A DNA stretch of 64,000 nucleotides from Gnetum montanum (GCA_015680685.1 MNCI01036290.1:23928-87927), one strand, 5' to 3'; positions 45,869 to 58,386 are shown, numbered from the stretch's first letter. Notes: generated by a model not told the origin, from the sequence alone. Program-made: numbers and translations.

Positions 45869-47892
45869 ATGAATAACATCCCACAATTTGAAGGCGGATA
45901 CAATGCTGATCCTCAAAACCATATACAAGCATTCCATGACACATGTGCCTTGCCAAATATAGAAAATGAGTGGAAAAAATTAAAGTTTTTTCCATGGACA
46001 TTGACCAAGGAGGTGGAAAGCTAGTATGAGTCCTTAGATTCGGAATCCATTCGTCGATGGAGTACCATGTTGGAGCTATTCAACAATAAGTATCAAACAT
46101 ACTCCTAAGTGTCCAACCTACGTAAGCAAATCCAAGGATGGAAACAAGGAGGACACAAATCCTTGGATGCTACCATGGGATAATATTATTCATTGTTACA
46201 TTGTTGTCCTAGCCATGGTTACTCATAGAAAGAACAACTACACCATCTCGTAGATGGGCTTAGGTACAAAACATGAAGAACCCTTGGAACTTATGCTCAG
46301 GGAAGGCTATTTGAGCTAAGAGCCCATCACATACAAAGATTGTTAGAGAAAGTTGTTAAGGAGGAAGGTGAGTTAAGGAAAAGAAAAAGCGTAGAGGAAT
46401 ACGATAGAGATCCTTCCCTCTGAAAGAAGGAAATTAGATTTAGTAAGATGAAGAAGAGTCACCACTTAAAGAGATGATGAATAGAAAGACTTTTCCCATT
46501 TAAAAATTTGCATCAAAAGTATTAGCAAAGGTTGATCAAATGTGGAACTCCCTAGATGACAAATTTTAAACTATCCTAAAAATAGTAGAGGAGTCTAGAG
46601 AACCAAGTAGTGACCGAGAGAGGAGGAAAAAGAAAGAAGCTGAGTATACATGTAACAAAGGAAAGGGCAAGGTTGTCATCATTGAAGAGGTTGTGGATCC
46701 AGACACAAAAAATGATGATGGATGTTGCCTAGTGGTTTCACATCTACAAAATTCTAAGGTGTATGCACTAAACCCATGATTAAATGGACAAAAAACACCT
46801 AGAAGGTTACCTTATCCTCAAGGTAATCTTAGGTAGTTCCACCAACCCTTGACATATTATTTGAGTGGAGCTCCACCACAATCAAATGAACAATATCAAT
46901 GGTGGAAACACCCACAATCATGAGAAATTCCACCACCACATCAATAGTATCCTTACCATCAACCTGACCCATACAGATATTACGTTCAATAGCTGATCTC
47001 TCCACATGACTCTACTAGTTACATTGCTCTTCAACCTCACTACTAGGCCCCTGAGTACTATAGAACATTTTCTCCTTAAGGTGATGTTCCACATACATAC
47101 TATTCCTCTCATTTGTCCACATCTCTTCCACCCTTAGCTCCATTACCACCTACTCCAACTATGTAAGGTGAGCTTCCTGCCCAACCACAACAATGTAATG
47201 CTACAAGGGCTATCAATCCTTAACCTACTATTGGTTTGGACAATCGATCAAAGAAGAGACCTTTCTTCAGAACCAATAGTCCAACCAAGTTCTTACAACC
47301 ACAAGTGGCTAATTGTCCAAATGCCTTGCCAATGTTCGAATCTTTGGAGCTTCCTTCGAATGAAAAACCGCACTCAATGCACATTGTTATGTTAACCCAT
47401 GCCATCACTGATTGCATTAAAGCTAGCCATCTTCCTAGGAAACTCTCTAATCCTAGAAGTCCTCTTATATATTTGCAAATTACTAGAAATGAGCCTTGCA
47501 AAGCTCTTTTGGATTTAGATGCTGATGTTAACTTAATCTCTCAAGAAATGTACAAAGCCTAGAACTTGCCTCTGCTAAAAAAGAGTAACATTCATTTAAA
47601 GTTGGTCGACTAGTCCATCACTATTCCATTGGGACTAGTGGAGGACATTGTTACCATTTTTTGTGGGTGGTCATATCCAACCAATTTCCTAGTGATCCAA
47701 GTCAACAATTGTAAGGGGAACTTCCCAATCATAATGGGAAGAGCATGGCTAAGTATGATTGATGCATGCCTAGGAATACATTATCTTTCCTTAGAGATAT
47801 CAAAGGAAAATGCGTTTGAAAAGATCAAGAAGAAGAAAGTTCCATGCATTGCATACAGCGACACAAGGTGCAACTATGTGCAAAAGTCCTAG
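45869..47892 (+). pseudogene. Athila B gag and protease (broken)
   Basis: From 45869 the core reads MNNIPQFEGGYNADPQNHI, QAFHDTCALPNIENEW, FPWTLTKEVES and SIRRWSTMLELFNNKYQTY, the Retrotrans_gag pattern. A proline- and glutamine-rich stretch (46800-47160) follows. Protease lies at 47236-47892: the expected Asp-Leu-Gly-Ala active site appears as ALLDLDADVNLI (Gly to Asp), and the second signature as PIIMGRAWLSMID. Protease frees Gag and Pol products. The frames 47236-47562 and 47629-47892 are open; gag has about ten stops. RT follows after a weakly conserved 400 bp, the normal Athila order. Confidence 0.8.
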
Positions 47893-49327
47893 TTTGTACA
47901 ATACTAAACATTACCTGCATGTAGCCAGTGTGCATAAGTAACTGACATATAAAGATGCCTGTATGCAATAGCCACAAGATAGGAAGGCACCCAGTTGTTG
48001 ACAGCTGACCAAGAGAGCAATTCAACTTTATGCATGGAACCAACTAAGAGCTTGACTTATGCCTATATCGATAGCATAGATGCATTAGAGAAATTCCATT
48101 ACCAACTTCCAAGTAATGACACCGAGAATATGAATTGGGGGAAGTTGGAAATCCTTGAAGAGTTTAAGTAAGAGCCCCTTGATTTAAAATCGTTGCCCAC
48201 TGGTATGGAGTATACATTTCTTAAGAATGAAAAAATGGTAATCATTAACACTAAGATCGCTCCTCAACAAAAAGAAAGACTACTGAAGATGGTAAAAAAA
48301 TGGTCAAAAGCATTTTCTTGATCATATCTTGAATTAACTAGAATAGATCCTAGGATATGCCAACATAGAATTTACACTGACCCCTCTATAAAGTCTCAAC
48401 AACAACTGCAAAGATGACTAAACCCAGAGCTTACGCAAGTAGTTAAAGAAGAAATTGAACAACTTCTAAAGGCTAGGTTCATCTACCCCATTGTTGATAG
48501 TGAATGGGTTAGTACATTAGTCATTGTGCCTAAAAAAGGTGGTAAATGAAGGGTGTGTATAGAATTTAGGCTATTAAACATGAAAACATTTAAAGACCAT
48601 TTTCCTTTGCCATTTGTTGACCAAGTTTTAGATACCATTACAAGGCATTGTTATTATAGTTTTCTAGATGGTTATAGTGGGTACAATCAAATTCAAATAG
48701 CACTAGAAGACCAAGCCAAGACTACATTCACAAGTCCTTGGGGGACATTTGCATATAGGTAGATGTTCTTTGGCTTGTGTAATGTTCCAGCAACATTTCA
48801 ACATCTAGTTCTCAATATATTTTTGTAGCAAATAGGAAATGGTGTAGAGGTTTTTATGGATGACTTCTCCACCTATGAAGTGTACTTTGAACAAGCATTA
48901 GACCGATTAGAGCATGTACTGAAATGGTGTGTTGAAACCAACCTAAGGATCAATTGGCAAAAAAGCTACTTAATGGTCCAAGAGGGAATTGTATTAGGGC
49001 ATAATATTTGACAAATAGGGATGGAAGTAGATCCTAAAAAAATTAAAGTCATCCAAGGAATCACTTGTCATCTAAAATCATAAAAGACATACGATCATTC
49101 CTTGGACATACTAGCTATTATAGACGCTTCATTAAGAACTTTTTAAAGATCACAAAATTGTTGGTATAATTAACAAAAAAGGATGTACCCTTTGAATGGA
49201 CCGAGAAATGTGAGCTAGCTTTCCAAACCTTGAAATAAAAGTTTGTAGAAACACCCATTCTATAAGCCCCCAACTAGTCTAGACCATTCCATATAATGAT
49301 TGATGCCTCCAATTTTGCTTTAGGAGT
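47893..49327 (+). pseudogene. Athila B reverse transcriptase and RNase H start (broken)
   Basis: After a linker (LKSLPTGMEYTFLKNE, 48190-48230), RT shows EIEQLLKARFIYPI, VSTLVIVPKKGGK, CIEFRLLNMKTFKDHFPLP, YSFLDGYSGYNQI (motif A, 48655-48690), TFTSPWGTFAYR and the catalytic box VFMDDF (48850-48866), a normal variant. NLRINWQKSYLM and a connection region follow, then a frameshift near 49080 and DIRSFLGHTSYYRRFIKNF. RNase H begins with FHIMIDASNFALGVVL at about 49287. In-frame stops at 48547, 48762 and others inactivate it. RNase H breaks off in the palindrome that starts at 49328. Confidence 0.85.
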
Positions 49328-49881
49328 TGTACTTACATAGTTAGATGACCAAAAATGTCTGTATTACATTCACTATGCAAGTTGAAGTATTGCTGGTGAC
49401 CAAAAATATCCATACTTACATATATCATTGTGCAATTCAGCTCCTTATGAATAAACCAATGGTGAGCCCTTGCATCATATGATGGCTCATGATTTTGCAA
49501 GAGTTGAATCTTACGATGGTTGATGGCAAAGGCATCGAGAATGTTGTTGTCGATCATTTATCTTAGTTGCAATGGGATAACAAAGAGGAAAAATACCTAA
49601 TTTNAAAATTAGGTATTTTTCCTCTTTGTTATCCCATTGCAACTAAGATAAATGATCGACAACAACATTCTCGATGCCTTTGCCATCAACCATCGTAAGA
49701 TTCAACTCTTGCAAAATCATGAGCCATCATATGATGCAAGGGCTCACCATTGGTTTATTCATAAGGAGCTGAATTGCACAATGATATATGTAAGTATGGA
49801 TATTTTTGGTCACCAGCAATACTTCAACTTGCATAGTGAATGTAATACAGACATTTTTGGTCATCTAACTATGTAAGTACA
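49328..49881. repeat. Perfect 277-bp head-to-head palindrome with Ns
   Basis: Bases 49328-49604 and 49605-49881 are exact reverse complements with no spacer, taking the N at 49604 as T. A second N stands at 49882. In the left arm the plus strand reads KGIENVVVDHLS (49519-49555), the expected end of Athila RNase H, so the left arm is in the natural direction and the right arm is the inverted copy. Sequence expected between RNase H and integrase is missing. Confidence 0.95.
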
Positions 49882-49882
49882 N

Positions 49883-51124
49883 ATTGTGAATTCTCCAAGA
49901 TGCTCATGAGGGCCCTTGTGGGGGTCATTACGTTGGGAGATGAACAACCATTAAAATCTTGCTTCTAGGATATTATTGGCCTACATTATTTTGGGACACC
50001 CATCATTTTGTCCTATCTTGTGATTTCTACCAACGTGATGGGGGAATGACTACTAGAATGGAGGGTCCACAACAATAAATTCAACTCTTAGAACCCCTCG
50101 ATATATGGGGTATTGATTTTATGGGGCCTATTACCTCGATGTCCAATGGAAAAGCATACATTGTTGTTGCTGTTGACTATTTTACAAAGTGGGCAGAAGC
50201 AACTTCTATTACCAACTATACATCATCTACCACTGCATGATTTGTTCAAAAAAAATCATTAATAGGTTTGGCATGCCTCGTGCACTTATTTCTGATAATG
50301 GTACACATTTTACAGGTGTGACTTTTTAGAAGTTAATGCAACGCTTAATATTTGAGCATAAACTGACTACACCATATCATCCTCAAGCGAATGGTCAAGC
50401 CAAAGTCACCAATAGGAAAATCACAAAAATCTTAACACAAACCATTAGCAAGTATAGGAAAGACTAAAGCACCAAACTTAATGATGCTTTTTGGGCCTAC
50501 CGCTCCACATGGAAACTCCCTATAGCCTACTTTCCCTATGAGCTAGTATACGGTAAACTTTCAATACTTTCTATTAAAGTTGAGCTTTGTACACTATCCA
50601 CAGCATGTAACCTTAAACTTGACCTCATTCTAGTGTAAAAAGAATGGTCAATGAATCTTAAATTGCTATATGAGAACTGATTAGTTGCCTTGTCATCCAA
50701 CGAACTGCATAAGGCCTTCAACAAACAACATCATAACCTAAAAATTAGAAAAGTCACATAAGAACTAGGAGATAGGGTTCTCTATTTGAATCCCGCACAT
50801 GTGCCACAACGAACTAAATTTCAAATGCTATGGGAAGGACCTTATATCATTCATGAAACTTTTCCTTCAAAGGTCATGATGATATATAAACCTGAAAGCC
50901 CAAATAAGAAATTATTGGTCAACATGCAACAAACCAAACCTTTCCATGAGCCTAAAACGATAGTACTAACACAACCCCTATTAATGGACAACCCTACTTA
51001 TTACTTCAGATCCCCTCCTTCCGACTTAGTCATGGGGAAGAAGGCCACCAATGCTAACTACTCTAAGTTCTTAGTTTCTTTTTTCCTTTTTTTTACACAT
51101 TTTTGTTTCACACATTTTTCATGA
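49883..51124 (+). pseudogene. Athila B integrase (N-terminus missing, broken)
   Basis: The frame enters at LQDAHEGPCGGHYVGR (zinc-domain histidines), KILASRYYWPTLFWDTHHF and SCDFYQRDGG, in which the second cysteine of the usual CxxC is Tyr. The core has [27 protein letters not shown], a shifted SDNGTHFTG (50296-50322) and PYHPQANGQAKVTN with the catalytic glutamate position changed or shifted. The C-terminal part is open at 50786-51124: RTKFQMLWEGPYIIHETF and VNMQQTKPFHE. About eight stops or shifts. The N-terminal ~40-100 residues are lost at the palindrome. Confidence 0.8.
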
Positions 51125-52970
51125 TTACTTGTTTACTTGTTTTTGTTTTGCATCATTGTTAACATTTTTACTATTTCTTTCTTTATTACATTCTATTTGA
51201 TTTATTCTCACTCATCATATAATAAGTGCTCATGATGGTGGATTGTACTATAATAGTGTTACTTGCTAATTTTTGGTTTTTACCTTTGACTTTCAATGTT
51301 GATGCTAAGATATGGTTTCTTTCGATAACATAGGCAATGAGTCCACATAATCCATTCATCCATTCAACTCTATGGTCTCCCTTGGTTTTGGAACTTTATT
51401 GTCCTTTTTTCTAAGCAAACCTATTAATGAATTGGTGGCTTGATATTCTTCAAACCAAGAAAAGATTCAAATGGATTGAAAAGGGTATGACCTCAAGGGA
51501 ATTCAACACATTTGTGCTAGCTATTCTCTTGGGAACTTGAATGTTTTTCATAGGTTTTCCACCATCTCACTATTGACTAATCTCAGGAAGTTAAATGAAT
51601 CAAATAAGTCTTTGCATGGTGTGGTTTTCACTCAAAAAAAAAAAAGCAAACTAGTGGAAATTCAAAGCACACCCCTTAGACATAATAAATAAACATGGGC
51701 AACAAGTACTGGTTATGGCACTGGAAAGACATGCTACTCATGCCTGAAGGTTCCCTCTAACTAAGGCCCTTTCTCACTTCCTACTTCTCTATTCTTCTCT
51801 TCTTGGGATGGTGGTTTCTCTGTGAAAGCATTCTTGTTACTTTAGTAGGATGGGTTGGTCAAGTGTGTTGATGGGAGGTCACTAGATGTGGTTAGTTTTG
51901 ATGTGGATTTGGGCTGAATTTTATTAAGTCACCTTAACCACATACTACATAAGAAACTTTACACAACCTTGATTTTGTGATTCCATTCCATTCTCTCTTC
52001 TCTTCTTGTATTTCCTTCCATATTCCCCCTCATTGCTGATTTTATGATTAGTCTATATCTTGTTATTCTTTGGTAAATTTTTGTGGGTAAATTCTTAGCT
52101 ATTGTCTCCATATGTCATTCCTAGAGCCTACAGACTCTTTGGTTTGTGGGTTTGTCAAGGCATAATGGGCATGAGCCTGATTTGGGGAGGATCCACTGAC
52201 ATTCCTTTTTGATGTGATTGTTAAGTTCTTTTCCCTTAAACATTTTTTGCAATAAACCATTTCTCATTCCACCCATCCATGACATTCAATTTTTTTTCTT
52301 TTATTGGCTTCATTGTTGCTATTCCTCTTCTCTTCATTTTTCTTTTGTTTCCCATCCTATTACTACCAGAGATTCACTCTTATTCGTGAGGGCTTGTTGC
52401 AAATTTTTCCATTCCATTACTTATCTCACCCCTACACCTTGGGTAGTTATCAGTTACAAACCTTTAACCTAGTATCTGCCACACCCACAACCTAGCTAAT
52501 GTGCTTCATATTGAGGCAAGGTATCAACTACATTATATCTTATCTATCCTTGCTAATTCATGATTGTGTTGTGTGTGTAAACGGAAATCACATGAACAAT
52601 GAACTGGGATAGGAGAAAGCACTAAGGATGGACTAGAGCAAGAACATTTACTCAAAGAACAAGCTTGGTCATGTGGCCATGGATGAATAATGGTGTGCAC
52701 ATTTTTTGACATCGGCAACAATGCGGCTCATTTTCTTTTCTCTCTCTCTTTCTTCAAGCTATCAAACAAGGGTTTGTATTTCATCTATGTACAATGTTAG
52801 CCACAATGGTTATGAACACTAATGCTGTAATATGTTTGTTGATCCATTTAATAGGCACTTTGAGTCTGTCATTCCATGTCACTGTTAGTCATCATTTAAT
52901 CAATAATCCCATACCTTCCCAATATTTTATAAGGAACTTGAGGATGAGTTTTTATTCAACCGTGGGGGTA
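51125..52970 (+). mobile_element. 3' non-coding region of Athila B with polypurine tract
   Basis: No credible ORF; matches the 3' region of A at 51700-51760 and 52150-52195. It begins with pyrimidine-rich AT sequence and ends GAGGATGAG ... GTGGGGGTA (52962-52970), the polypurine tract that abuts LTR 3. Microsatellite-like TCTCTCTCTTTC occurs at 52738. No envelope-like gene is visible. Confidence 0.65.
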
Positions 52971-53802
52971 TGACGAGTCCCAATATTAGACCCTTGATAT
53001 TGGATATGTGATATCGGAGATGTCAAAGCGATATCAGACATGTGATGTTGGAACCTATCTCATTGGCTATAAATACGAGAAAGGAGCACTTGATTTATCA
53101 TTATTTTTTAGTCCCTTAGCCAAACTCTTGTAGTTTTTCCCTTCCAGAGTTAGAATTATTTCTAAGTGTCCACATTAGGAGTCATAAAGTGAATGGATCT
53201 TTATTTGAGCATTGTGTACCTAATCATACCTTATGTCCAGAAATAAAGAAGAACTTTGTGATAAACCTTGCAACATTCAGAATAGCTTAATTATTGCATT
53301 TAATATTATTTACTATTATTTGATGCTCTCATTAGTTAATCAATGTTATTTCTATTGAACTGTTAATTATCAATGAATTAGCATAGTTAGCATGACCAAT
53401 CTGAGCATACGTGGCAACACTTAGTAACCCTGTAATGACTAGCATTTGGTAATTCCAGCAGTGTTACACTAGTTCATGATGTGTTTGGGGAGTGGGAATA
53501 GATGTTGGTGTTAGGACTAGTTAGAGAATAGTGAACTAGTTAAATCAAATTAGTTATTAAATTACCTCATTTCTCTCTTTTAAGCATCAAGAAATTAAAA
53601 CATAAAATAATAAAAATCACATACATCAAGTTTACTTAACCATACAATTAAGCCTTACAAGTAAGATTAGGAAGACAATGATTGCATAACTCATCCTTGT
53701 TCTATGTAGGCACATAAGCACTTAATCCTCAAAGTTTGACCAGATCATGCATGAATGCTCATATTCATATGGTTGGGCATAGGGGTACCTCGCCACTCAT
53801 CA
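52971..53802 (+). repeat. Athila LTR 3 (3' LTR)
   Basis: Begins TGACGAGTCCCAATATTAG and ends CCACTCATCA, 832 bp, the counterpart of LTR 1. The GATATC words at its start are decayed by transitions (CGATATCGA to CAATATTAG). TATA box TATAAATA at 53066-53073. Confidence 0.85.
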
Positions 53803-55271
53803 CCAAGAATATAGAGGATATTGTGGAAGCTAATCATGATTCAACCTACATATCATATAAAAATCAACATACATGAAGAGACAAAGAGAAGAAAAAACAA
53901 TACAATACAATTGTGGTAACTATGATGAAAGAGGCAAAGATCATAAAATAAGGACCAAGGACCAACCCACCCAAGGTTCCCACTAATGACTCCAATAACC
54001 AACCATCAACCTCTTCAGCCATTACATTGACATAACTAGACCTAATCTTACAACAAAGGATAGATCAAAGTATACTATGCTACCATTAAAACAATCAGAG
54101 CTCTTAGATCAACTTTTGAAAAGTGGGTGAAGTCAATATAAACAGATGTCTAAAGCTTCTTTAAAGAAGCATTATAGACTCTGTGAAATAGCCAAATACC
54201 CTACTAGAGCAATGAAAGATGATCCTCAATTGCCTTAGTACTTCTATCTAGATAACATTTGCCATTATCACCAATTGTCTGATCATGACACAGACTTTTT
54301 CCACATGCTAAAGGATGACTTGTAAAGGATGATAGATAGGGGGGAGCTAGTATTAAATTCTTCCAATCTAGTTCAACCATAAAATTAGTCAATTCAGGTC
54401 TACAAAGACCCATTGAATTCTAATGAAAACCCTTACATCATTTCAACATTCAACATTGATGATAATTAGAATCCCCCAAGAGAACCATTTGTGATCTGAG
54501 TACCCCCATTGTGTTGAAAGGATTTCTTAAGCCTCTACTAGCTTGAGATCCCTTTTTTTCATAAGAGTGCCATCATGAATGCATCTGAGGAATCCTTTTA
54601 TCATTAAGGTGCCTTAGCCTAATACAATCCAAATAGCCATAGCTCCAACAATTGCACAACAACCTCCTCTTGTGGCTAATACTACTACATTTTCCTCAAA
54701 ACCAATGAATGATAGCCAAAAAATTTCAACCAAGAAAAGTAAGAAGCATAAGCAAAATCCCAAAAACAAGGGTGATCAGTAGATGAAAATGTAAAAGGAA
54801 GTAGGCTCACCAAAGCCTAGTTCCATTTCAACTATACACATGACCTCCTCTGCCCAACTAGATTCAACCAATAGGCCAGAGGAGAACACAAAAGCCCATA
54901 ACTATAATAATGAAAAAAAAGGCCCAACAACCACAACCTATAGCCAAGTTTGTATTTTGGGATGCATGGAGGAAGTAAAGCACAATTGGGGTGACAAGTT
55001 CATGGTCATTGATAAAAGCTTCCTTAATGTGATAAACCAAGTTAGGCAATCCCTCAAGCAAAAAAACATAACTTTAAGCTTGTATGACTTGATCATGACT
55101 TTTGCGACACATTGTGGGGCATTGGTTAAAATGTTGTCCTCCATCCCCATTAGTGAGGACATCCCTACTAACAAGGAATCCATTCATGTAGTGATGATTC
55201 CTCCCTCACCCAGTATGAAAAAGTCAACACCCCTAGTATTTTACAATAGCAAAATCAAGGATAATCCATAA
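53803..55271 (+). pseudogene. Tat-C gag, 3' part
   Basis: Resumes the gag broken at 20989: the first bases (CCAAGAATATAGAGGATATT) continue the Tat-1 order. Landmarks are LLDQLLKSGWSQYKQMSK, HYRLCEIAKYPT, YLDNICHYHQLSDHDTDFF (a knuckle-like Cys/His cluster, 54245-54300), RMIDRGELVLNS and VYKDPLNSNENPYII. The end (54840-55271) is open for 143 residues with DLIMTFATHCGALVKML and SIPISEDIPTNKESIH, nearly the same as Tat-1 13640-13830. Earlier parts have many stops. Confidence 0.8.
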
Positions 55272-55844
55272 AATGGAGAAGTAACTATGATCCTTTTATT
55301 TATAACCATATGTGTAGGGCATTGTAAAGTGCATCGTGTGCATGTTGATGATGGAGCCACACGCAACATCATTGCATGCACCATTGTTGAACACTTAAGC
55401 CTAACTAAGTAGATTTAGTCTACATCTACCACAGCTCTCAAATCCTTCAATGAATCAAGGGTTGTCATTAAGGGGTCTTTCTCCTTAGACTTTGTGATCG
55501 AAGAACAATTCCCCACAACTACAAATCTCTGTGTGGTGGAGGAAACACTAGGGTTCAACCTTATCCTAGAAAGCTCATGGTTACCCCAATTATGAGTCAT
55601 GTCTTCACCCATCCATGAGGAAATTCACCTTCCTTATGAGCAAGGTAAAATCATCATTCATGGTGATAACATGATTCCCCTTGTTATCAACAATGTGAAC
55701 ATTGAGCAGGGATCTAAAGTGGAGCTTCAAAAAGAAGCTCCTAGCCATGAAATTCAACAATCGAAAAGAGAGTAACAACTCAATGATGACAACAATAAGT
55801 AATGATATGGATCATGGGATGAACTTCTTTTTAACATTGTTAGT
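55272..55844 (+). pseudogene. Tat-C protease (broken)
   Basis: VHRVHVDDGATRNIIACTI (55330-55385) gives the aspartic protease active site DDGA; KGSFSLDFVIEEQFPTTTN and FNLILESSWLPQL follow, where the usual Gly-Arg of the second signature is Glu-Ser. SPIHEEIHLPYEQGKIIIHG and an asparagine-rich tail lead to 55844, where a solo LTR interrupts. Across the insertion the frame continues LTLLVKGMVNKDSMQYN at 57516. Two or three stops are present. Confidence 0.75.
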
Positions 55845-57510
55845 TGAAACACCCCAAAATTTGAAGGCATGCTTGCTTCACCAGGTCTTTGCAAATCATG
55901 CAGTGTCATGATAGTTCTTCAAGGGATGGGCGTTCTGATGTTCAAACTGTCCATTTCAGAAAGTTTTCTACTCTCGGTGTCAACAGGATAAACAGATTCT
56001 CTAGCCTGCCCACCTAACTAGTTCAGCCAGTTGACGGTGCACTTAGGAGCAATGTGTGGAATTTTTGGCAGTGCTCAGAATGGGAAAAACGCTTCGGCAA
56101 GTTTTCTAAGTCAAGGAGTCTTGCTATGCTACGCTATGCTATGTAGCGTAGCAAACTTCAGAAGACATTTGTAGAAGCAAAGTGCTATGCTATGTTGTGT
56201 TATGTAGCTAGATGGTCACTCCCCTCACCTGACTTCAAGTCCTTTAGCAATGTCTCCTTTCGTCAGAAAGTGGCAAACTTGGCCAAAAGCAGGTCATGTT
56301 TGCTACTACGCTATGCTAAGCTACATGACACAGCGAGGCGTACAATTTTTCAAAAGTGACAAAAGGCATCTCAAAGGGTAGCATCAGCAAGTTTGCAAGC
56401 TTTGCAGTGAAAAAGGAAAAGTTTGCAGATTGATGACATTTTTGCAACTAAGGACAACTGCTATGCTATGATACACTACATAGTGTAGCATAGCATAGAA
56501 AAAATGCGATAAATAGTCAGCACGCTTCAAAGGTTTCCAATGCATGTAGCAGGACACAACACAATTTTTTGCTTCAAACCAGTGGCTACGCTATGCTGCG
56601 TAGTGTAGCACAGCGTAACAAGATGCTACGCCACGCCAAACATGCTACACTACAAAGCATAGCAAAGTGTGGCAAGCAGTTATGCTACATCAATGCACTC
56701 CTCCTAATCGCACTGTTGCTCTGACAGTGCAATTATAACTTGGCAGGCTTATAATTATAGCATGGTAGGCTCCCCCAATGATTATGCAAGCACGTGCAGC
56801 ATAGAAAGGTCAGCATAAGCCTAGGGCATGTGGCATCCAAACCACATCTTTCGAGTACCCTCAGTCCTATAAATACCCCAATGAGCAACGCTCGAAGAGT
56901 CTCGAACCATTTTTTAGCAATTTGGTTAGCTAACAATTTTGTTGGTTGACAAGAAAAAAAGTTAGCACTACAACCTCGAGCATTGTAAGCTTTCTGTTTG
57001 ACACTGTAAACAGTTAGCACTCTCAGTTGGCATTTTTTTCTACTTTTCCCTACCATCTTGATAGCACTCTACATTGTCGACTCCCGAGTCCACGTTCAAG
57101 CATTCAACTATCTTGCTTTGAACACCTTGGTTACCTTTGGGATCTCTACGCTTCCCGACGTCATGCAACCAATTGTATCCACCTTGATAGAGTAATGTCA
57201 TAATCTTGAAGTGGTGTATTTCCCTAACTACATTCTACTTTGCTTTTCTATTTATCATTGCATTTTACATTGTTGCCTACATCGTTTATGTTTAAAAATC
57301 ATTTTTATGCTATAAACTTTACTTTCAAATCACACGTTGCAAAAGGTTATATTGACACCGACTAAGTTCCTATCTAATCGACCAAACCGTTTAGGGCATC
57401 CCATTTTCGTTCCATCCAGCACAGCCCTCCTCAGAAATGGGGTTAACATTGTCAACGACTGATGACCTCTCGGCACTTTTTTCCAGCCACCAACATTTTC
57501 GGTTGCTACA
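55845..57510 (+). mobile_element. Solo LTR of a Tat-2-like element
   Basis: The 1666-bp segment starts TGAAACACCCC and ends GGTTGCTACA, the sense edges of the Tat-2 LTR, and is flanked by perfect duplications TTAGT (55840-55844 and 57511-57515). TATA box TATAAATA at 56878-56885. Upstream of it lie U3 dyad words: TATGTAGCGTAGCA at 56140, and others near 56195, 56300, 56460, 56590 and 56640. No internal element sequence remains, so it arose by LTR-LTR recombination. Confidence 0.9.
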
Positions 57511-57839
57511 TTAGTGAAGGGGATGGTGAATAAAGATTCTATGCAATATAATTTACTCATTCTCTAATCTTGCAAATATTAGGAAGCATCTACATAAGTG
57601 AAGTTTAACAAAACCTTTTCATCACATGCTCATATAACCAAATGTACTGATAGCCATGTAGCCTACTTTGTTATATCTTTTTTATATACTTTGTTTTACT
57701 CTTTATGCATGTTTCCTAAGTTTCTACTTTGCATTTTTACTTATTTATTATAGCCTTTATCATGTTATAAATATTTAAAAGCTTCAAATGCTTTAGAATA
57801 TAAAATCACAAATAAAAGCTTCTTTTTTTTTCAACATGG
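57511..57839 (+). mobile_element. Tat-C continuation after protease
   Basis: AT-rich sequence following the second TTAGT. Only the first ~30 codons relate to the protease tail. Nothing else is recognised. Confidence 0.5.
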
Positions 57840-58060
57840 TTCACTAAGACCTTAAATTGGTATCATGGCCTACCGTGGCCTTAAACTACCAAAGATAATC
57901 ATACAACATGTCCAGCCATGGTCTTAAACTAGAAAAATTATAGTCTACTAAGTCTCTAAACTGGTGTTGCAGTTCGCTAAGATTGTAAACTGGCATTATG
58001 GCCTGCTATGGCCTTAAATTGGCAACATAATATAACCTATATCCATGATGGCCTAAAACT
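57840..58060 (+). repeat. Short tandem repeats between PR and the reverse gene (Tat-C)
   Basis: Six units on the plus strand end in CCTTAAACTAG, CCTTAAATTGG or CTCTAAACTGG with GGCCTACCGTGGCC-type dyads between. This is the reverse complement of the family in Tat-1 and Tat-2, as expected for an element on the opposite strand. Confidence 0.75.
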
Positions 58061-58386
58061 AGAAAACATGTTTTTTATTATACTTCTTTTTTCTTACCCT
58101 ATTATTGCATTGATTATTCATTTAATGTAATGACCAAAATGTCAACCTAGACATTCAAAACATTCACAACATTTACAATGTTTACTAGGATAATACAGAT
58201 AGCCAAAAAATAAAATCAAAATTTTAAATTTGGATTTAAAGTATCCATAACATACATAGTTATGGCAACATTGTGTGGCATAAATGTTAAAAAAATAATA
58301 ACAACCATTTACAACATAGTCTTGGCTAATAATAGCCATCAACATGAAAATAAAAATAAATAGCCAACAAATCAAGTTGATGGAGG

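Larger units (their letters stand above)
20990..53802 (+). mobile_element. Athila-type complex with three LTRs (LTR-A-LTR-B-LTR)
   Basis: Three related LTRs lie at 20990-21820, 44460-45360 and 52971-53802. The first is followed by a primer-binding-like site and gag; the second and third are each preceded by the same polypurine tract GTGGGGGTA. The interval A (21821-44459, holding Tat-2) has gag and a 3' region but no pol. The interval B (45361-52970) has gag, PR, RT, part of RNase H and IN. Target duplications are not convincing: left ACAAA or CAAAT, right CCAAG. The flanks join within Tat-C gag. A tandem produced by LTR-LTR recombination is my preferred reading. Confidence 0.7.

Noticed and set aside
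49652-49876. A 74-codon frame that appears twice with identical protein
   Set aside because: It is the two arms of the palindrome read outward from the centre; the true direction is given by the RNase H reading of the left arm.
52218-52495. Phenylalanine-rich frames in the 3' region of Athila B, considered as an envelope-like gene
   Set aside because: They reflect a T-rich stretch, are short, and show no signal peptide-ectodomain-anchor order and no counterpart in A.
53803-53807. CCAAG as target duplication of the Athila complex
   Set aside because: The left flank is ACAAA or CAAAT; similarity is too low to claim a duplication.
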